A DNA stretch of 64,000 bases from Clostridium collagenovorans DSM 3089 (GCF_900130005.1 NZ_FQXP01000003.1:1-64000); one strand, 5' to 3'. Positions 26,863 through 35,962 are shown, counted from the first letter of the stretch. Notes: generated by a model not told the origin, from the sequence alone. Translations and numbers: made by a program.

Positions 26863-27898
26863 AATTAAAGAAAAGATAGGTTTCACATTATCTTTTTCAA
26901 TTTTTATGTTCATAATGTATTTAATTACCACCGTTGTAGCTGGAGCGTTGGTATATTTTTGCTTTGCTATTGGAATTTTAACTGAGGATTATACTGAAAA
27001 GGCAATAATATCAGTAGTTATAATTTTAATAGTTTGTATAGTTTTTGGTGTGTTATTTTCAACTTTATCAAGCAAGTCCATGTTAAAAGCTATAGATAAA
27101 TTTATAAAAGCAACAAATAGATTATCTCATGGAGACTTTTCAGCAAGACTTGATTTTCAAAGTCCACCAAATTTTAAAATATTAGCTGAAAATTTTAATA
27201 ATATGGCTGAAGAACTTGGGGGAATAGAGGTATTAAGAACAGATTTTATAAATAATTTTTCTCATGAGTTTAAAACACCAATTATATCTATAAAAGGTTT
27301 TGCAGAAATATTAAAGTATGATGATCTATCAAAGGAAGAAAGGGATGAATACTTAGATATAATTATTGAAGAATCTAAAAGATTAACATCCCTTGCAACC
27401 AATGTATTAAACCTTTCAAAGGTTGAAACTCAAAATATTTTAAAGGATACACAGAGGTTTAATATTGGAGAACAAATTCGTCAAAGCATATTAATTTTAG
27501 ATTCTAAATTTCAAAGTAAAAATATTTTACTAGATATTAATGTTGAAGATTGCTATATAAATGGAAACAAAGAAATGCTAAATCAGGTGTGGCTAAATCT
27601 CCTAGAAAACACAATTAAGTTTAATAAATTTAACGGAATAGTTAGTATCAATGTGAAAAAAGAAGAAGAAAATATAGTAGTTGCTATTGCTGATAGTGGT
27701 ATAGGAATTGATAAAGAAGCTGTTAATAAAGTATTTGATAAATTTTATCAAGAAGATACATCTCATGCAACTAAAGGAAATGGACTAGGGCTTACTATTG
27801 TAAAGAAAATAATATCATTACATAGAGGAAGCATAGAATGTGAAAGTGTTGTTTCAGAGGGAACTAGCTTCAAAATAACACTACCAACAGAACTTTAA
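26855..27898 (+). CDS. Sensor histidine kinase
   Basis: This 347-residue kinase starts at a GTG inside the regulator gene. Two membrane helices (about 11-39 and 50-70) have only a short loop between them, so it has no large extracellular sensor; a HAMP domain follows (about 71-122), then the phospho-accepting His137 in NNFSHEFKTP, and the ATPase with NLLENTIKF, DSGIGID and GNGLGLTI. Kinases with such short loops often sense through the partner exporter, as in Bce-type systems; here that is inference. Confidence 0.92.
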   Translation: MYKIKEKIGFTLSFSIFMFIMYLITTVVAGALVYFCFAIGILTEDYTEKAIISVVIILIVCIVFGVLFSTLSSKSMLKAIDKFIKATNRLSHGDFSARLDFQSPPNFKILAENFNNMAEELGGIEVLRTDFINNFSHEFKTPIISIKGFAEILKYDDLSKEERDEYLDIIIEESKRLTSLATNVLNLSKVETQNILKDTQRFNIGEQIRQSILILDSKFQSKNILLDINVEDCYINGNKEMLNQVWLNLLENTIKFNKFNGIVSINVKKEEENIVVAIADSGIGIDKEAVNKVFDKFYQEDTSHATKGNGLGLTIVKKIISLHRGSIECESVVSEGTSFKITLPTEL

Positions 27899-27918
27899 GT
27901 AAAATAATAAATTTGATT

Positions 27919-27982
27919 GGAAACCTAAGTGGTTTCCTTTTTTATTTGCAAAATATAGTGTATAATTATTACATAAATAGGG
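27919..27982 (+). repeat. Terminator-promoter module, copy R1
   Basis: ggaaacc (27919-27925) pairs with ggtttcc (27931-27937), followed by a T run, then AATATAGTGTATAAT and ACATAAATAGG. Matching modules lie at 33774, 47943, 51985 and 53326. It ends the kinase unit and likely starts the nitroreductase unit. Confidence 0.75.
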
Positions 27983-28097
27983 GTTATAGAAGATTTAAGG
28001 AATTTATTACTTGTTATTACAAAAATCATTTCATAAACTATACTACGCAAAATAATCAAAATCTTTTAGATGTAAGAACTTATAGGAGATTAAAAAA

Positions 28098-28658
28098 TTG
28101 AATGTAATTGATTGTATGTATAAAAGGAGAAGTATAAGAAAGTTTAAAGATACAGCATTGAATGAAGATACTTTGATAACTTTAATAAAAGCAGCTACAT
28201 CAGCACCAACTGCATGCAATAGTAGACCTTGGGAGTTTATCATTATTACAGAAAAATCCGTACTAAATGAAGTTAATGAAAATATATATTTTGGAAAATA
28301 TACTGCACCAGCAATGATAGTAGTATGTGGTAATATGAAATTAGCAATGTCAGGTCCAGTGAAAGATTTTTGGGTTCAGGATTGTAGTGCTGCAATTGAA
28401 AATATATTATTAGCAGCCACAAGTATGGAACTTGGCAGCGTTTGGATTGGATTATATCCTGTTGAAAGTTCATACAGACCTTTGTATAGAATATTAAATT
28501 TACCTAAAGAAGTAATTCCTTTAGGAATTGTATATGTTGGATATGCAGCTGAAGAAAAAGAAGCACGAACACAATACGATGAGAAGCATGTTTATTGGCA
28601 AAGATATGAAGAAAGAAAACATAGAACAAGAAAGAAAAATACAAAATTAAATACCTAG
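28098..28658 (+). CDS. Nitroreductase family protein
   Basis: This 186-residue flavoprotein begins at a TTG with AGGAG 9 bp upstream. RRSIRKFKD near residue 10, ATSAPTACNSRPWEFIII near 33-50, and LAATSMELGSVWIGLYPV near 105 are the FMN-binding and dimer motifs. It would reduce nitro compounds or quinones with NAD(P)H in the cytosol. A 54-bp repeat follows the stop by 38 bp. Confidence 0.9.
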   Translation: MNVIDCMYKRRSIRKFKDTALNEDTLITLIKAATSAPTACNSRPWEFIIITEKSVLNEVNENIYFGKYTAPAMIVVCGNMKLAMSGPVKDFWVQDCSAAIENILLAATSMELGSVWIGLYPVESSYRPLYRILNLPKEVIPLGIVYVGYAAEEKEARTQYDEKHVYWQRYEERKHRTRKKNTKLNT

Positions 28659-28696
28659 AAGATTTGAGATATTGAAGTAATATTACGTAGATAAAA

Positions 28697-28750
28697 TCCA
28701 ATTTAGACAATAGATTTTATGAAGACAATGAGATTTGAGATACAATTGTA
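28697..28750 (+). repeat. 54-bp interspersed repeat, copy 2
   Basis: Begins tccaatttagacaatag and ends atacaattgta; see copy 1 at 7293. It lies between the nitroreductase and a membrane protein gene. Confidence 0.8.
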
Positions 28751-28780
28751 TTATTAAGAGAAACGTAAGGAGGAAGTTAC

Positions 28781-29416
28781 GTGAGATTTAAAGAAAGCTT
28801 AAAATCATATACATTAGTTATTATACTAGGCTTATTTGCTGGATTAATAACAAGGCTCTCAGATTTATTTCCATACAATACACTATGGAGTTTGAGTTCA
28901 ATAGCAACTCTATTTGGCTTTTGGATGGTTACGACAACATTGATTGTATATTTTAGTTGTTCAAATAAAAATTTAGCTATTAACGTATTTCTATATTTAG
29001 TTAGTATGAACTTTAGTTTTTATTTCTTTGAGGGTGTTTTCGGATTGTTTAACCAACAATTTAGGGATGTTAACTTTATCAACTGGCACTTATTAAATAC
29101 ATATAATAGCATTGCATTAGCTTGTGCCTTGATAAGCTTTGTACTTTATTATTGGAATAAACAGAATAAAATAAGTAGCTTCTTGTATGCGTTACCAATA
29201 AGTGGACTACTTGCGGAAACAGTAGGGGTAAGTGTATATCTATACAATCATCACACTTATTTAGGACAAGTTGTTTTTGATTTAATAAGCTTTATAATAT
29301 TAGGCTGTTTGTTTTATAAAAAAGCAAATAATAAGTTTATTTATATAATTACAGTTATGATTGTATCTTCAATAGGATATTTTCTATTTTACAATCCTTT
29401 TCTCACCTTATATTAA
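28781..29416 (+). CDS. Multi-pass membrane protein (DUF6518-like)
   Basis: This 211-residue protein has about seven hydrophobic segments and the start LILGLFAGLITRLSDLFPY-like pattern followed by FGFWMVTTTLIVYFS. It matches a group of uncharacterised Firmicutes membrane proteins annotated as DUF6518. The GTG start follows AAGGAGG. No catalytic residues are evident. Function unknown. Confidence 0.6.
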   Translation: MRFKESLKSYTLVIILGLFAGLITRLSDLFPYNTLWSLSSIATLFGFWMVTTTLIVYFSCSNKNLAINVFLYLVSMNFSFYFFEGVFGLFNQQFRDVNFINWHLLNTYNSIALACALISFVLYYWNKQNKISSFLYALPISGLLAETVGVSVYLYNHHTYLGQVVFDLISFIILGCLFYKKANNKFIYIITVMIVSSIGYFLFYNPFLTLY

Positions 29417-29480
29417 AATGAGTGGGTTGTTGTAGTGCTGTAATAAACTTTAGTTGTTACTTAATATTAATAAATTACGA

Positions 29481-29516
29481 AAAATAGATAGCTTAGTGGA
29501 GGTTATCTATTTTTGA
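29481..29516 (+). terminator. Probable terminator
   Basis: aaaatagata (29481-29490) pairs with tatctatttt (29505-29514). The rest of 29417-29720 has no gene. Confidence 0.6.
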
Positions 29517-29720
29517 AACTATTTTGCACAGTATTTTAAAACAAAGCCTATTTTAAAAAAGAAGAAGATTGTTGGATAAATATATTTACAGGATAAAATC
29601 ATTACATCTATAAAATTAAAATATTATAGATATAATTGGATTCTTAAATGGGTTGTTAGAAATAATTAGCTAAAGGTTGATTTGTAAAGCAGAGGTAAAA
29701 ACAATAAGAGAGGTAAGTTT

Positions 29721-30434
29721 ATGAAAACCAATGATATTTATAATATTCAAGAAGAAATGTTTAAAAAATACGAAGGTGATGTCCTACATATATTAAATGG
29801 AAGTTTCATGATGGAGGAATTTAAAAAGAATAAGTGGATTAATGAAAAGTACACGTATATTTCCTTTAATGAAGCTATGTGTTGGGGTGAAGTATATGAA
29901 GATATATTTTCAGATACTTTTATTAAAAAGAGAGTCCAAGCATTAAATACAACAATAGATGATTATAAAAAAATAGTATTAAATCAACTAGAACCTTTAT
30001 TAACAAATAAGTTTAGAACTATAGTTTTATGGTTTGGTGATGATATGTTCTGCCAAATTAATATGCTAACTATACTGGCTTATTTAGAACAATGTAATTT
30101 TGGAGGAAATGTATTATTTTCTATGGTCAATGAAATTACAAATGAAGTTGTACAATATCCATATGAAATGACTATAAAAGGGTGTTTATCAATATATAGA
30201 AGCGTGATTTGTAAGAAAGAAATGACAACTGAAAAGTTTATTCCAGTAATGGATAAAGCTGTATCACTATATTTAAGCTACAGAGGTGAAAATAGCGAGA
30301 TTAATAGATATATAACTAAAAATATAAGCAAAGAAAATAGTGAGCTTATTATTGATTTATTAAAAACTTTTCCGCAATATGGATTAGGAGATTTACAATA
30401 TGAAGCTTTAATTAGGGATATTAAAATGAATTAG
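29721..30434 (+). CDS. DUF1835-like protein
   Basis: This 237-residue protein has HILNGSFMMEEFKK near residues 23-36, ISFNEAMCWGEVY near 48-60 and IVLWFGDDMFCQINML near 101-116, which match the DUF1835 layout (HxLNGD..., E-x-x-x-x-GP, WFxxDLFC). Function of the family is not known. The gene follows GAGAGGTAAG at normal spacing and stands alone. Confidence 0.65.
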   Translation: MKTNDIYNIQEEMFKKYEGDVLHILNGSFMMEEFKKNKWINEKYTYISFNEAMCWGEVYEDIFSDTFIKKRVQALNTTIDDYKKIVLNQLEPLLTNKFRTIVLWFGDDMFCQINMLTILAYLEQCNFGGNVLFSMVNEITNEVVQYPYEMTIKGCLSIYRSVICKKEMTTEKFIPVMDKAVSLYLSYRGENSEINRYITKNISKENSELIIDLLKTFPQYGLGDLQYEALIRDIKMN

Positions 30435-30542
30435 TTGTACTTTAGGCGAATATGGTTTTTTATAATATAATATTTCCATAGTGAATAAAATTAGTATGTT
30501 TTTAAAGAATTATAAACTACAAAGTTGTAAGGGGTGATTATA

Positions 30543-30818
30543 TTGAAAAAATCTTGTAAGCATAAACCTAAAAAACTATTTTCACCACATCTTATTTGCA
30601 AACATTGTGGAAAGAAGATTGTTAGTAAGAGTAAAATGCCTATTGTTATAGCGTGTGTTGCTTCCGTAATCATAAATTTATTATTAAGATATTATTTTTT
30701 TGAAAATCCTAATTTAATTGTTACTGGTGCTACATTTCTAGTCATAACTATTTTTTGCTTGATTTTAAGTTGGGTATCCTTACTTTTTATAGGATTTAAA
30801 GAGAAATTAAATTCATAG
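30543..30818 (+). CDS. Small membrane protein with zinc ribbon (TIGR04104-like)
   Basis: About 91 residues from the TTG at 30543, which is well spaced from AAGGGG; an in-frame GTG at 30534 would overlap that site. The N-terminus has Cys-rich CKHKPKK...CKHCGKK, similar to the TIGR04104 zinc ribbon, and two membrane helices follow (about 32-52 and 59-80). Function unknown. Confidence 0.6.
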   Translation: MKKSCKHKPKKLFSPHLICKHCGKKIVSKSKMPIVIACVASVIINLLLRYYFFENPNLIVTGATFLVITIFCLILSWVSLLFIGFKEKLNS

Positions 30819-31147
30819 TATAAGAATAATATAAAATAAGTTTTTTATACAATATTTTATTAATCTATATCATTAAGTAAGTGTGTATAAATTGAAAGAG
30901 GTTAGTGATACCAATAGCCCACATTTAGCTATAAAATTGTACTTGAGGATTATACCATATTTAGGCATAGTATAAAGAATGAATAATAACATAAGGTTTT
31001 AAGAGATATATAGGTACTCACATTGAGATTAAAAAAAGAAATAGTTTATTCACATTGATGAAAAAAATTAATTTAATGATTAACTATTAAATGTGGGTAT
31101 CTATATTATTCTTAAGATTGCATGGCTTCAGTTATTTAATACTATAA
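30819..31147. other. Non-coding stretch with a distant inverted repeat
   Basis: No gene found. cccacattta (30918-30927) and taaatgtggg (31088-31097) are inverted about 160 bp apart, each next to a GATAC/GTATC. This may be a small non-autonomous element. Confidence 0.35.
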
Positions 31148-31318
31148 AAATATAAACTACATAGAATTGAAGCTACTGTAATTCCAAGTAATAAGGCATC
31201 TTTGAGAGTGCTTGAAAAGTTGAATTTCAAATATGAAGGAACATGTGAAAAATATCAAAAAATTAATGGGAAATGGGAAGATCATACACTATTTGCAATT
31301 CTAAATGAAAATTTATAG
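31148..31318 (+). pseudogene. C-terminal scrap of a RimJ/RimL-type GNAT
   Basis: After a stop at 31145 the frame reads KLHRIEATVIPSNKASLRVLEKLNFKYEG...WEDHTLFAILNENL, 56 codons. VxPxNxxSxRVLEKLGF is the end of the RimJ/RimL acetyltransferase core. The N-terminal part and acetyl-CoA loop are gone. Confidence 0.75.
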
Positions 31319-31359
31319 GAGTGATAGCAAAAGTTAATTTGTATAATATAGAAATGTAA

Positions 31360-31635
31360 TTTTCTAAATGGTCTATTGTAAAAAAGGTAGCTATTATTTT
31401 CAGTGTAAGTTTAATATGTGAAATATCACAATTTATTATGGCTATATGGACTTCTGATATTACAGATATTATCACTAATACCCTAGGTGGTATAGTAGGT
31501 TTGTTAATAATGTATATTGGGGTGAAATTATTTAAAAACAAACATAAAGGATACAAATTCATAAATATTATTGCAACAATTGGGACAACTTTTATGATAG
31601 TTTTATTAGCACTTCTTTTATTTGCTAATATGTAA
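31360..31635 (+). pseudogene. Truncated VanZ-like membrane protein
   Basis: The open frame from 31360 lacks a start and reads VKKVAIIFSVSLICEISQF...ITDIITNTLGGIVGLLI, matching the second half of VanZ-like proteins (SLxIEIxQ, D-x-x-x-NTLGG). Two helices and a closing helix remain out of the usual four or more. A shorter product from the ATG at 31438 is possible but incomplete. Confidence 0.65.
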
Positions 31636-31673
31636 TTTAATATTTTTAGAGAGAATAAATTAGAATATAAAAA

Positions 31674-31697
31674 CGTAGAGTGCAGGAACACTCTACG
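31674..31697 (-). terminator. Terminator of the GntR-ABC operon
   Basis: Perfect 9-bp stem cgtagagtg (31674-31682) with cactctacg (31689-31697); on the reverse strand it is followed by TTTTTA. Confidence 0.75.
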
Positions 31698-31728
31698 CTA
31701 TACAATTCCAGTTGGTAATAAATTAAAA

Positions 31729-32379
31729 TTATTTTCTCTTGTATATAGCAACAGAGATAAAATAAGAAGATATAAACATTATCAAACTAATAACAATACA
31801 ACCTATTCTATAAATCATATTTGAATTATTTAGATTGATCAAATATGGTCTTAAAATTACACTTCCACCATTAAATAAAAACAGGGTAATTGCAATGGAA
31901 ATAGATAGCATTATCTCACATTTATCAGCTCCGAATTTTAATACTAATGGATAAAAAAGCGATGGAACTAAAAGAGCAAAGGTAATTCCAAAACTGTATC
32001 CATAGCCAACTTTTTCAAGATTCATTGGTTGTGTTGAAAAAACAGATACTAATACTACAGTAAGTGTGGCAAATAAAATTCCTATAACAGAAAAGATTAT
32101 GAAAGAAACATATCTTGCCATTGTAATATCACGTATTTTTACTGGTAAAGTTTTTTCATATTTGCTCCAGTTTGAAGTGTTATCTTTTTGAAGTGCAGTA
32201 CCAGTTAAACCTATAAAAGCCCCTATTTGACCAAGTATCAATATTTGTAAAAAACTATCATTATTAGGAAATCTCACTGCTCCAATTATAACTGCAAAAT
32301 TTGCAACAATACATAAGGCTATAGTCCATTTTAAAGCACTTCCAACTGAATAAAAATTATTTCTTAGTAAACCTTTCAT
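31729..32379 (-). CDS. ABC-2 type permease of a YtrA-like operon
   Basis: This 216-residue membrane protein has six hydrophobic segments and lies 3 bp downstream of an ABC ATPase gene in the same direction. LFYPLVLKFGADKCEIMLSISIAITLFLF is the pattern of YtrC/D-like or ABC-2 permeases. It should form the export channel with the ATPase at 32383. The substrate is unknown; YtrA operons respond to cell-wall-targeting antibiotics in Bacillus. Confidence 0.8.
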   Translation of the reverse strand: MKGLLRNNFYSVGSALKWTIALCIVANFAVIIGAVRFPNNDSFLQILILGQIGAFIGLTGTALQKDNTSNWSKYEKTLPVKIRDITMARYVSFIIFSVIGILFATLTVVLVSVFSTQPMNLEKVGYGYSFGITFALLVPSLFYPLVLKFGADKCEIMLSISIAITLFLFNGGSVILRPYLINLNNSNMIYRIGCIVISLIMFISSYFISVAIYKRK

Positions 32380-32382
32380 TTT

Positions 32383-33243
32383 TTATGCTCCTTTTGTAAT
32401 AAGTGGTAAAATTTCATCGATGCTTGTTACATCTAAAGTGATATTTGGATACTTTTGTGAAAATCTAATTTTATCCGAAATTAAAACCTCAATCTGTAAG
32501 CCTCTTTGTCTATAAGAAATGTATTCAGATTTTTCAAGTTTATCAAAATCATTTCGTTTCATACGGGCAATACCATAATCATAAATTAAAGTATCTTTGC
32601 TTTCATTTAAAATAACTTTACCATTATCAATAACCGCAATATAATCAGCAATCTTTTCAAGATCACTGGATATGTGAGAGGATATTAAAATAGAGTTATT
32701 CTCATCTTCCACAAAATCTAAAAATGTATCCAAAATTTCTTCTCTTACAACAGGGTCAAGACCTGAAGTAGCTTCATCTAAAATTAGAAGTTTAGCTTTA
32801 TGAGAAAGAGCAATACTGATTGATAATTTCATGGTCATACCACGCGAGAATGTTTTTATCTTTTTATTGCTAGGAATTTTGAATTTTTCAAGATAGGAAA
32901 AAAATAAATCTTTATCCCAGTTTGTATAGATGTCCGACAGAATCTTTTCTATATTTCTTGCTGTTAAATCCTCGTGAAAATTAATGGAATCGAATACAAC
33001 ACCAATATCTTCTTTAATAGAAGTGGCATCATCAGTCATATCGTAACCAAAAAATTTTACTGTTCCACTATCCTTTTTAATAATATTTAAAATTGAATTT
33101 ATTGTGGAGCTTTTTCCAGCACCATTTTTTCCTACAAACCCCAAAATCGAGCCTTTAGGTATACTAAAGGTCACATTATCTAATTTAAAATCTGTATTTT
33201 CATAAACCTTACAAAGATTTTGAACTTTTAAAGCGTAATCCAT
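32383..33243 (-). CDS. ABC transporter ATP-binding protein, YtrB-like
   Basis: This 286-residue ATPase has Walker A GKNGAGKSS (38-46), a modified signature FSRGM, Walker B LLILDEATSGLD and the H-loop SSHISSD. A ~70-residue C-terminal extension follows, as in YtrB/ABC-2 ATPases. Three bp separate it from each neighbour, so GntR, ATPase and permease form one operon. Confidence 0.92.
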   Translation of the reverse strand: MDYALKVQNLCKVYENTDFKLDNVTFSIPKGSILGFVGKNGAGKSSTINSILNIIKKDSGTVKFFGYDMTDDATSIKEDIGVVFDSINFHEDLTARNIEKILSDIYTNWDKDLFFSYLEKFKIPSNKKIKTFSRGMTMKLSISIALSHKAKLLILDEATSGLDPVVREEILDTFLDFVEDENNSILISSHISSDLEKIADYIAVIDNGKVILNESKDTLIYDYGIARMKRNDFDKLEKSEYISYRQRGLQIEVLISDKIRFSQKYPNITLDVTSIDEILPLITKGA

Positions 33244-33246
33244 TTA

Positions 33247-33621
33247 TTAAGTCTCCTCATAGAATATTTTAAGTAGTTCTGTTATTTTTTCTAACTTAAT
33301 ACCGTTGGTACGAGCAATATCAGCGGCTATCATTAAATGCTCTTCAACTTGTTTTTGCTTCTCTTCTTGTATGAAATCTTTATTTTGAGCAGCTACAAAG
33401 CTTCCTCTTCCAACGGTGGTTTCAATAAAACCATCTCGTGTTAAATCCTCATAAGCCTTTTGAACTGTTATTACACTAACATGAATTGTTTTAGCAAGTG
33501 AACGCATAGAAGGGATTGGGTCACCTGTTTTTAACTCTCCACTCATAATCATAGCTTTCATTTGTGATGTTATTTGTTCGTATATTGGCTTACTTGTATT
33601 ACTGCTGATTATAATTTCCAC
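33247..33621 (-). CDS. GntR-family repressor, YtrA subfamily
   Basis: This 124-residue protein has only the winged helix and a short helical tail, the YtrA pattern: SKPIYEQITSQMKAMIMSGELKTGDPIPSMRSLAKTIHVSVITVQKAYEDL from residue 10. It heads the ABC operon and should repress it through the palindrome at 33646-33666, 25 bp upstream of its start. Confidence 0.92.
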   Translation of the reverse strand: MEIIISSNTSKPIYEQITSQMKAMIMSGELKTGDPIPSMRSLAKTIHVSVITVQKAYEDLTRDGFIETTVGRGSFVAAQNKDFIQEEKQKQVEEHLMIAADIARTNGIKLEKITELLKIFYEET

Positions 33622-33645
33622 GTAGAATCTCCTTTCGTAATATAG

Positions 33646-33666
33646 TGTACTTATTGTATAAGTACA
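33646..33666. promoter_or_regulatory. GntR/YtrA operator
   Basis: Perfect palindrome of half-sites tgtacttat and ataagtaca around a 3-nt centre, just upstream of the GntR gene in its probable promoter. The half-site layout agrees with YtrA-type operators. Confidence 0.7.
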
Positions 33667-33773
33667 TTATAGTTAATTAATACTATGCTGTCAATACATA
33701 GAAATAATATCTTATCATTATTAATAAGTTGTAGAAAATATTTGAAATATAACAATACTTTTTATTAAAATTC

Positions 33774-33829
33774 TAGTTGGTTTTATTTTTTATTTATAGA
33801 ATATAGTGTATAATCATTACATAAATAGG
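33774..33829 (+). repeat. Terminator-promoter module, copy R2 (promoter half)
   Basis: agttggttttattttttattta, then AATATAGTGTATAAT and ACATAAATAGG. The left hairpin arm is eroded. It lies ahead of the MazG-like pseudogene. Confidence 0.65.
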
Positions 33830-33866
33830 TATTTAATGACTTTTATTTTGTATAGGTAGAGGAAAA

Positions 33867-34202
33867 ATGGTTAAGATCAGTGATTTGGGTCTGAATGAGA
33901 TGCAAGAAATTTAAAAGCAATTACAGGAAAAATATAAGTATAAATGGGGTGGATTATCACCAGATAAATGGCGTAATCAATTATTGTGGTTAATGATTGA
34001 GGTAGGTGAAGTTGCTGATATAATTAAGAAAAAAGGCGATAATCACATTATGAATGATGAAGAAACTAGAAATCATTTTTTAGAAGAGTTAAGTGATGTA
34101 TTAATGTACTTTAACGATGTAATGCTTTGTTATTCTATTTCACCTGAAGAATTAAAGAATGTATATTTACAAAAGCATAATAAAAATATTGAATGTTGGT
34201 AA
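33867..34202 (+). pseudogene. MazG-like nucleotide pyrophosphohydrolase, premature stop
   Basis: The ATG at 33867 follows AGAGGAAAA. The frame reads MVKISDLGLNEMQEI, TAA at codon 16 (33912), then continues through WGGLSPDKWRNQLLWLMIEVGEVADIIKK...FLEELSDVLMYFNDVM. The EVGEVAD...EELSDV pair is the Mg2+-binding MazG motif. Restoring one base (TAA to CAA or GAA) gives a full ~111-residue protein. A 72-residue product from the ATG at 33984 would lack the first helix. Confidence 0.8.
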
Positions 34203-34229
34203 ATTCAAATTTAAGGAAGTGAGAGATAT

Positions 34230-34754
34230 ATGCTTGAATTAATCCCCAGAAATCCTTCATACATGAAAGGATATAAAGAATACTGCCAAGAATTCTGGGA
34301 TAACAATATTACGTGGTTCAAACCGACTAATCCTATAAATATTGATGCAAACTGGTTTGAACGAACAGCTGACTGGTATTCAAAAAAGGAAAAGGGACTT
34401 ATTCAGGGATGTGCAAAAAGTTTTCATTATTGGGCAGTTGATGATGATAAATTCATTGGTGAATTTCAGTTACGTCCAGAGCTTGATGATGAGTTAATGA
34501 TGGGAATTGGAAGCGTTGGTTATTCTGTTCGTGTATCTGAATGGGGAAAAGGTTACGGAAAGGAAATATTGAAACAAGGACTGGAGATTGCCAAGGAATT
34601 TCACCTTGAAAGAGTTTTACTCACAATTAATGATGATAATGTTGTATCAAGTCATATATGTGAAATGTGTGGCGGTAGATTGATGGATAAAGTAACTGTA
34701 GAAACGGAAGATGAAGGGGTTCATGTCAAGCGAAGATATTGGATATACCTTTAG
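34230..34754 (+). CDS. GNAT acetyltransferase, RimJ/RimL-like
   Basis: This 174-residue protein has IGSVGYSVRVSEWGKGYGKEILKQGLE near residues 91-117, the acetyl-CoA loop of the RimJ/L group, and HICEMCGGRLMDKV later. The ATG follows AAGGAAGTGAGAG. Codon use is a little more GC-rich than its neighbours, suggesting separate acquisition. The acceptor is unknown. Confidence 0.88.
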   Translation: MLELIPRNPSYMKGYKEYCQEFWDNNITWFKPTNPINIDANWFERTADWYSKKEKGLIQGCAKSFHYWAVDDDKFIGEFQLRPELDDELMMGIGSVGYSVRVSEWGKGYGKEILKQGLEIAKEFHLERVLLTINDDNVVSSHICEMCGGRLMDKVTVETEDEGVHVKRRYWIYL

Positions 34755-34785
34755 TATGAAAATTTATATTTTGAGGAGAAAATTT

Positions 34786-35235
34786 ATGAAGATAGTTAAG
34801 TTTAATCTAGAAGATAAAAATGAATTGATTGAGTTAGATAAAGAATGTTTTGGAGAGAATTGCTGGAACAATGAGCTATGGAGCGAAATTTTAGAGGACT
34901 TAGAACATAATATTATTTATTTAGTTAAACAAAGTAAAGAAATAATTGCATATTTAATGGTTTTCAATTGGGGACAAGAAAAAAATTACGTTAAAATTAC
35001 TAGCATAGGAACTAAAAGTTCTTTTAGAGGACAAGGATTAGCACATAAATTAATTCAAACAATGATAGAGGATATGAAGAAAGAGGGAATGAGGGACTTT
35101 AGAGGAGAGACAAGAGTTACAAACTATCCAATGCAAAAGGTATTTAGTGATTTTAATTTCAGATGTGTAGAAACTTTTAAAGAATATTATGATAACCCTA
35201 CGGAAGATGCATTGAGATATCATTTGAATATCTAA
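34786..35235 (+). CDS. GNAT acetyltransferase, RimI-like (intact copy of the duplicated gene)
   Basis: This 149-residue protein starts at the ATG at 34786 after GAGGAG. MKIVKFNLEDKNELIELDKECFGENCW resembles RimI-type N-termini, and GTKSSFRGQGLAHKLIQTMIEDM near 83-105 is the acetyl-CoA loop. RimI acetylates ribosomal protein S18, but this is more divergent and its acceptor is unknown. It is the only intact member of a family whose broken copies lie at 36989 and 41971 and whose scraps lie at 8208 and 38922. Confidence 0.85.
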   Translation: MKIVKFNLEDKNELIELDKECFGENCWNNELWSEILEDLEHNIIYLVKQSKEIIAYLMVFNWGQEKNYVKITSIGTKSSFRGQGLAHKLIQTMIEDMKKEGMRDFRGETRVTNYPMQKVFSDFNFRCVETFKEYYDNPTEDALRYHLNI

Positions 35236-35317
35236 ATATATTTAACATTATAAAACAGAGTGAAAAATAGGAATTTGTCGTTGAGGCTACTAGATTAATA
35301 ATGAAGGAGAAGTTATT

Positions 35318-35797
35318 TTGGATACAGATAGGTGCATAGTAGAAAATTTAAAACAAGATGATTATGATGATGTAAAACTATTGTATTTAGATAAGAAAGT
35401 TAGAGAATTCCTTGGTGGAGTAGTTTCAGAGGCAAGATATAATAGTAGCTTTAAAGAGATGATAAATCATAATGAAGATTCGTTATATTGGGTTATACGA
35501 TTAAAAAATACTAATGATTTTATTGGATTAGTTTCGATAGATACACATCATGATGGAGTTTATAAGGAACTTTCATATCAATTTTTACCAAGTTATTGGG
35601 GAAAAGGTTATGCTTTAGAAGTTATCAAAGAAATTCTAAGTGCTATATCTAGAGAGTTAACTATTACTAATGTTATATCTGAAACTCAAGTGGCTAACAA
35701 GGCATCATGTAGACTTTTAAATAACTTAGGCATGAAAGTGGTAGGCAAAGTATATAGGTTTAATAAGGAGCAATATATATTTTCACTAAAACTGTGA
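35318..35797 (+). CDS. GNAT acetyltransferase, RimJ/RimL-like
   Basis: A 159-residue protein from a TTG with AAGGAGAAG upstream. YQFLPSYWGKGYALEVIKEIL near residues 88-108 is the acetyl-CoA loop and ETQVANKASCRLLNNLGMKVVG the closing motif. A 54-bp repeat begins 22 bp after the stop. Acceptor unknown. Confidence 0.88.
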   Translation: MDTDRCIVENLKQDDYDDVKLLYLDKKVREFLGGVVSEARYNSSFKEMINHNEDSLYWVIRLKNTNDFIGLVSIDTHHDGVYKELSYQFLPSYWGKGYALEVIKEILSAISRELTITNVISETQVANKASCRLLNNLGMKVVGKVYRFNKEQYIFSLKL

Positions 35798-35819
35798 TTT
35801 AGTGTACTAATTGATAAAT

Positions 35820-35873
35820 TCCAATTTAGAGAATAGATTTTAGTAAGACAATGAAATTTGATAAACAATTGTT
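35820..35873 (+). repeat. 54-bp interspersed repeat, copy 3
   Basis: Begins tccaatttagagaatag and ends aacaattgtta; almost identical to copy 4 at 39694 over the first 45 bases. See copy 1. Confidence 0.8.
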
Positions 35874-35962
35874 AGAAATTACGATGCAGTTTACTTTTGA
35901 AACTGCTCGATAAATAGTTATTTGTCGTAAGGAATTATAGCAATATAGATTGGAGGAAATTT

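Noticed and set aside
31263..31691. Reverse-strand 142-codon frame
   Set aside because: It runs antisense through the GNAT scrap and the VanZ-like remnant, both of which show family motifs on the forward strand, and crosses the terminator.
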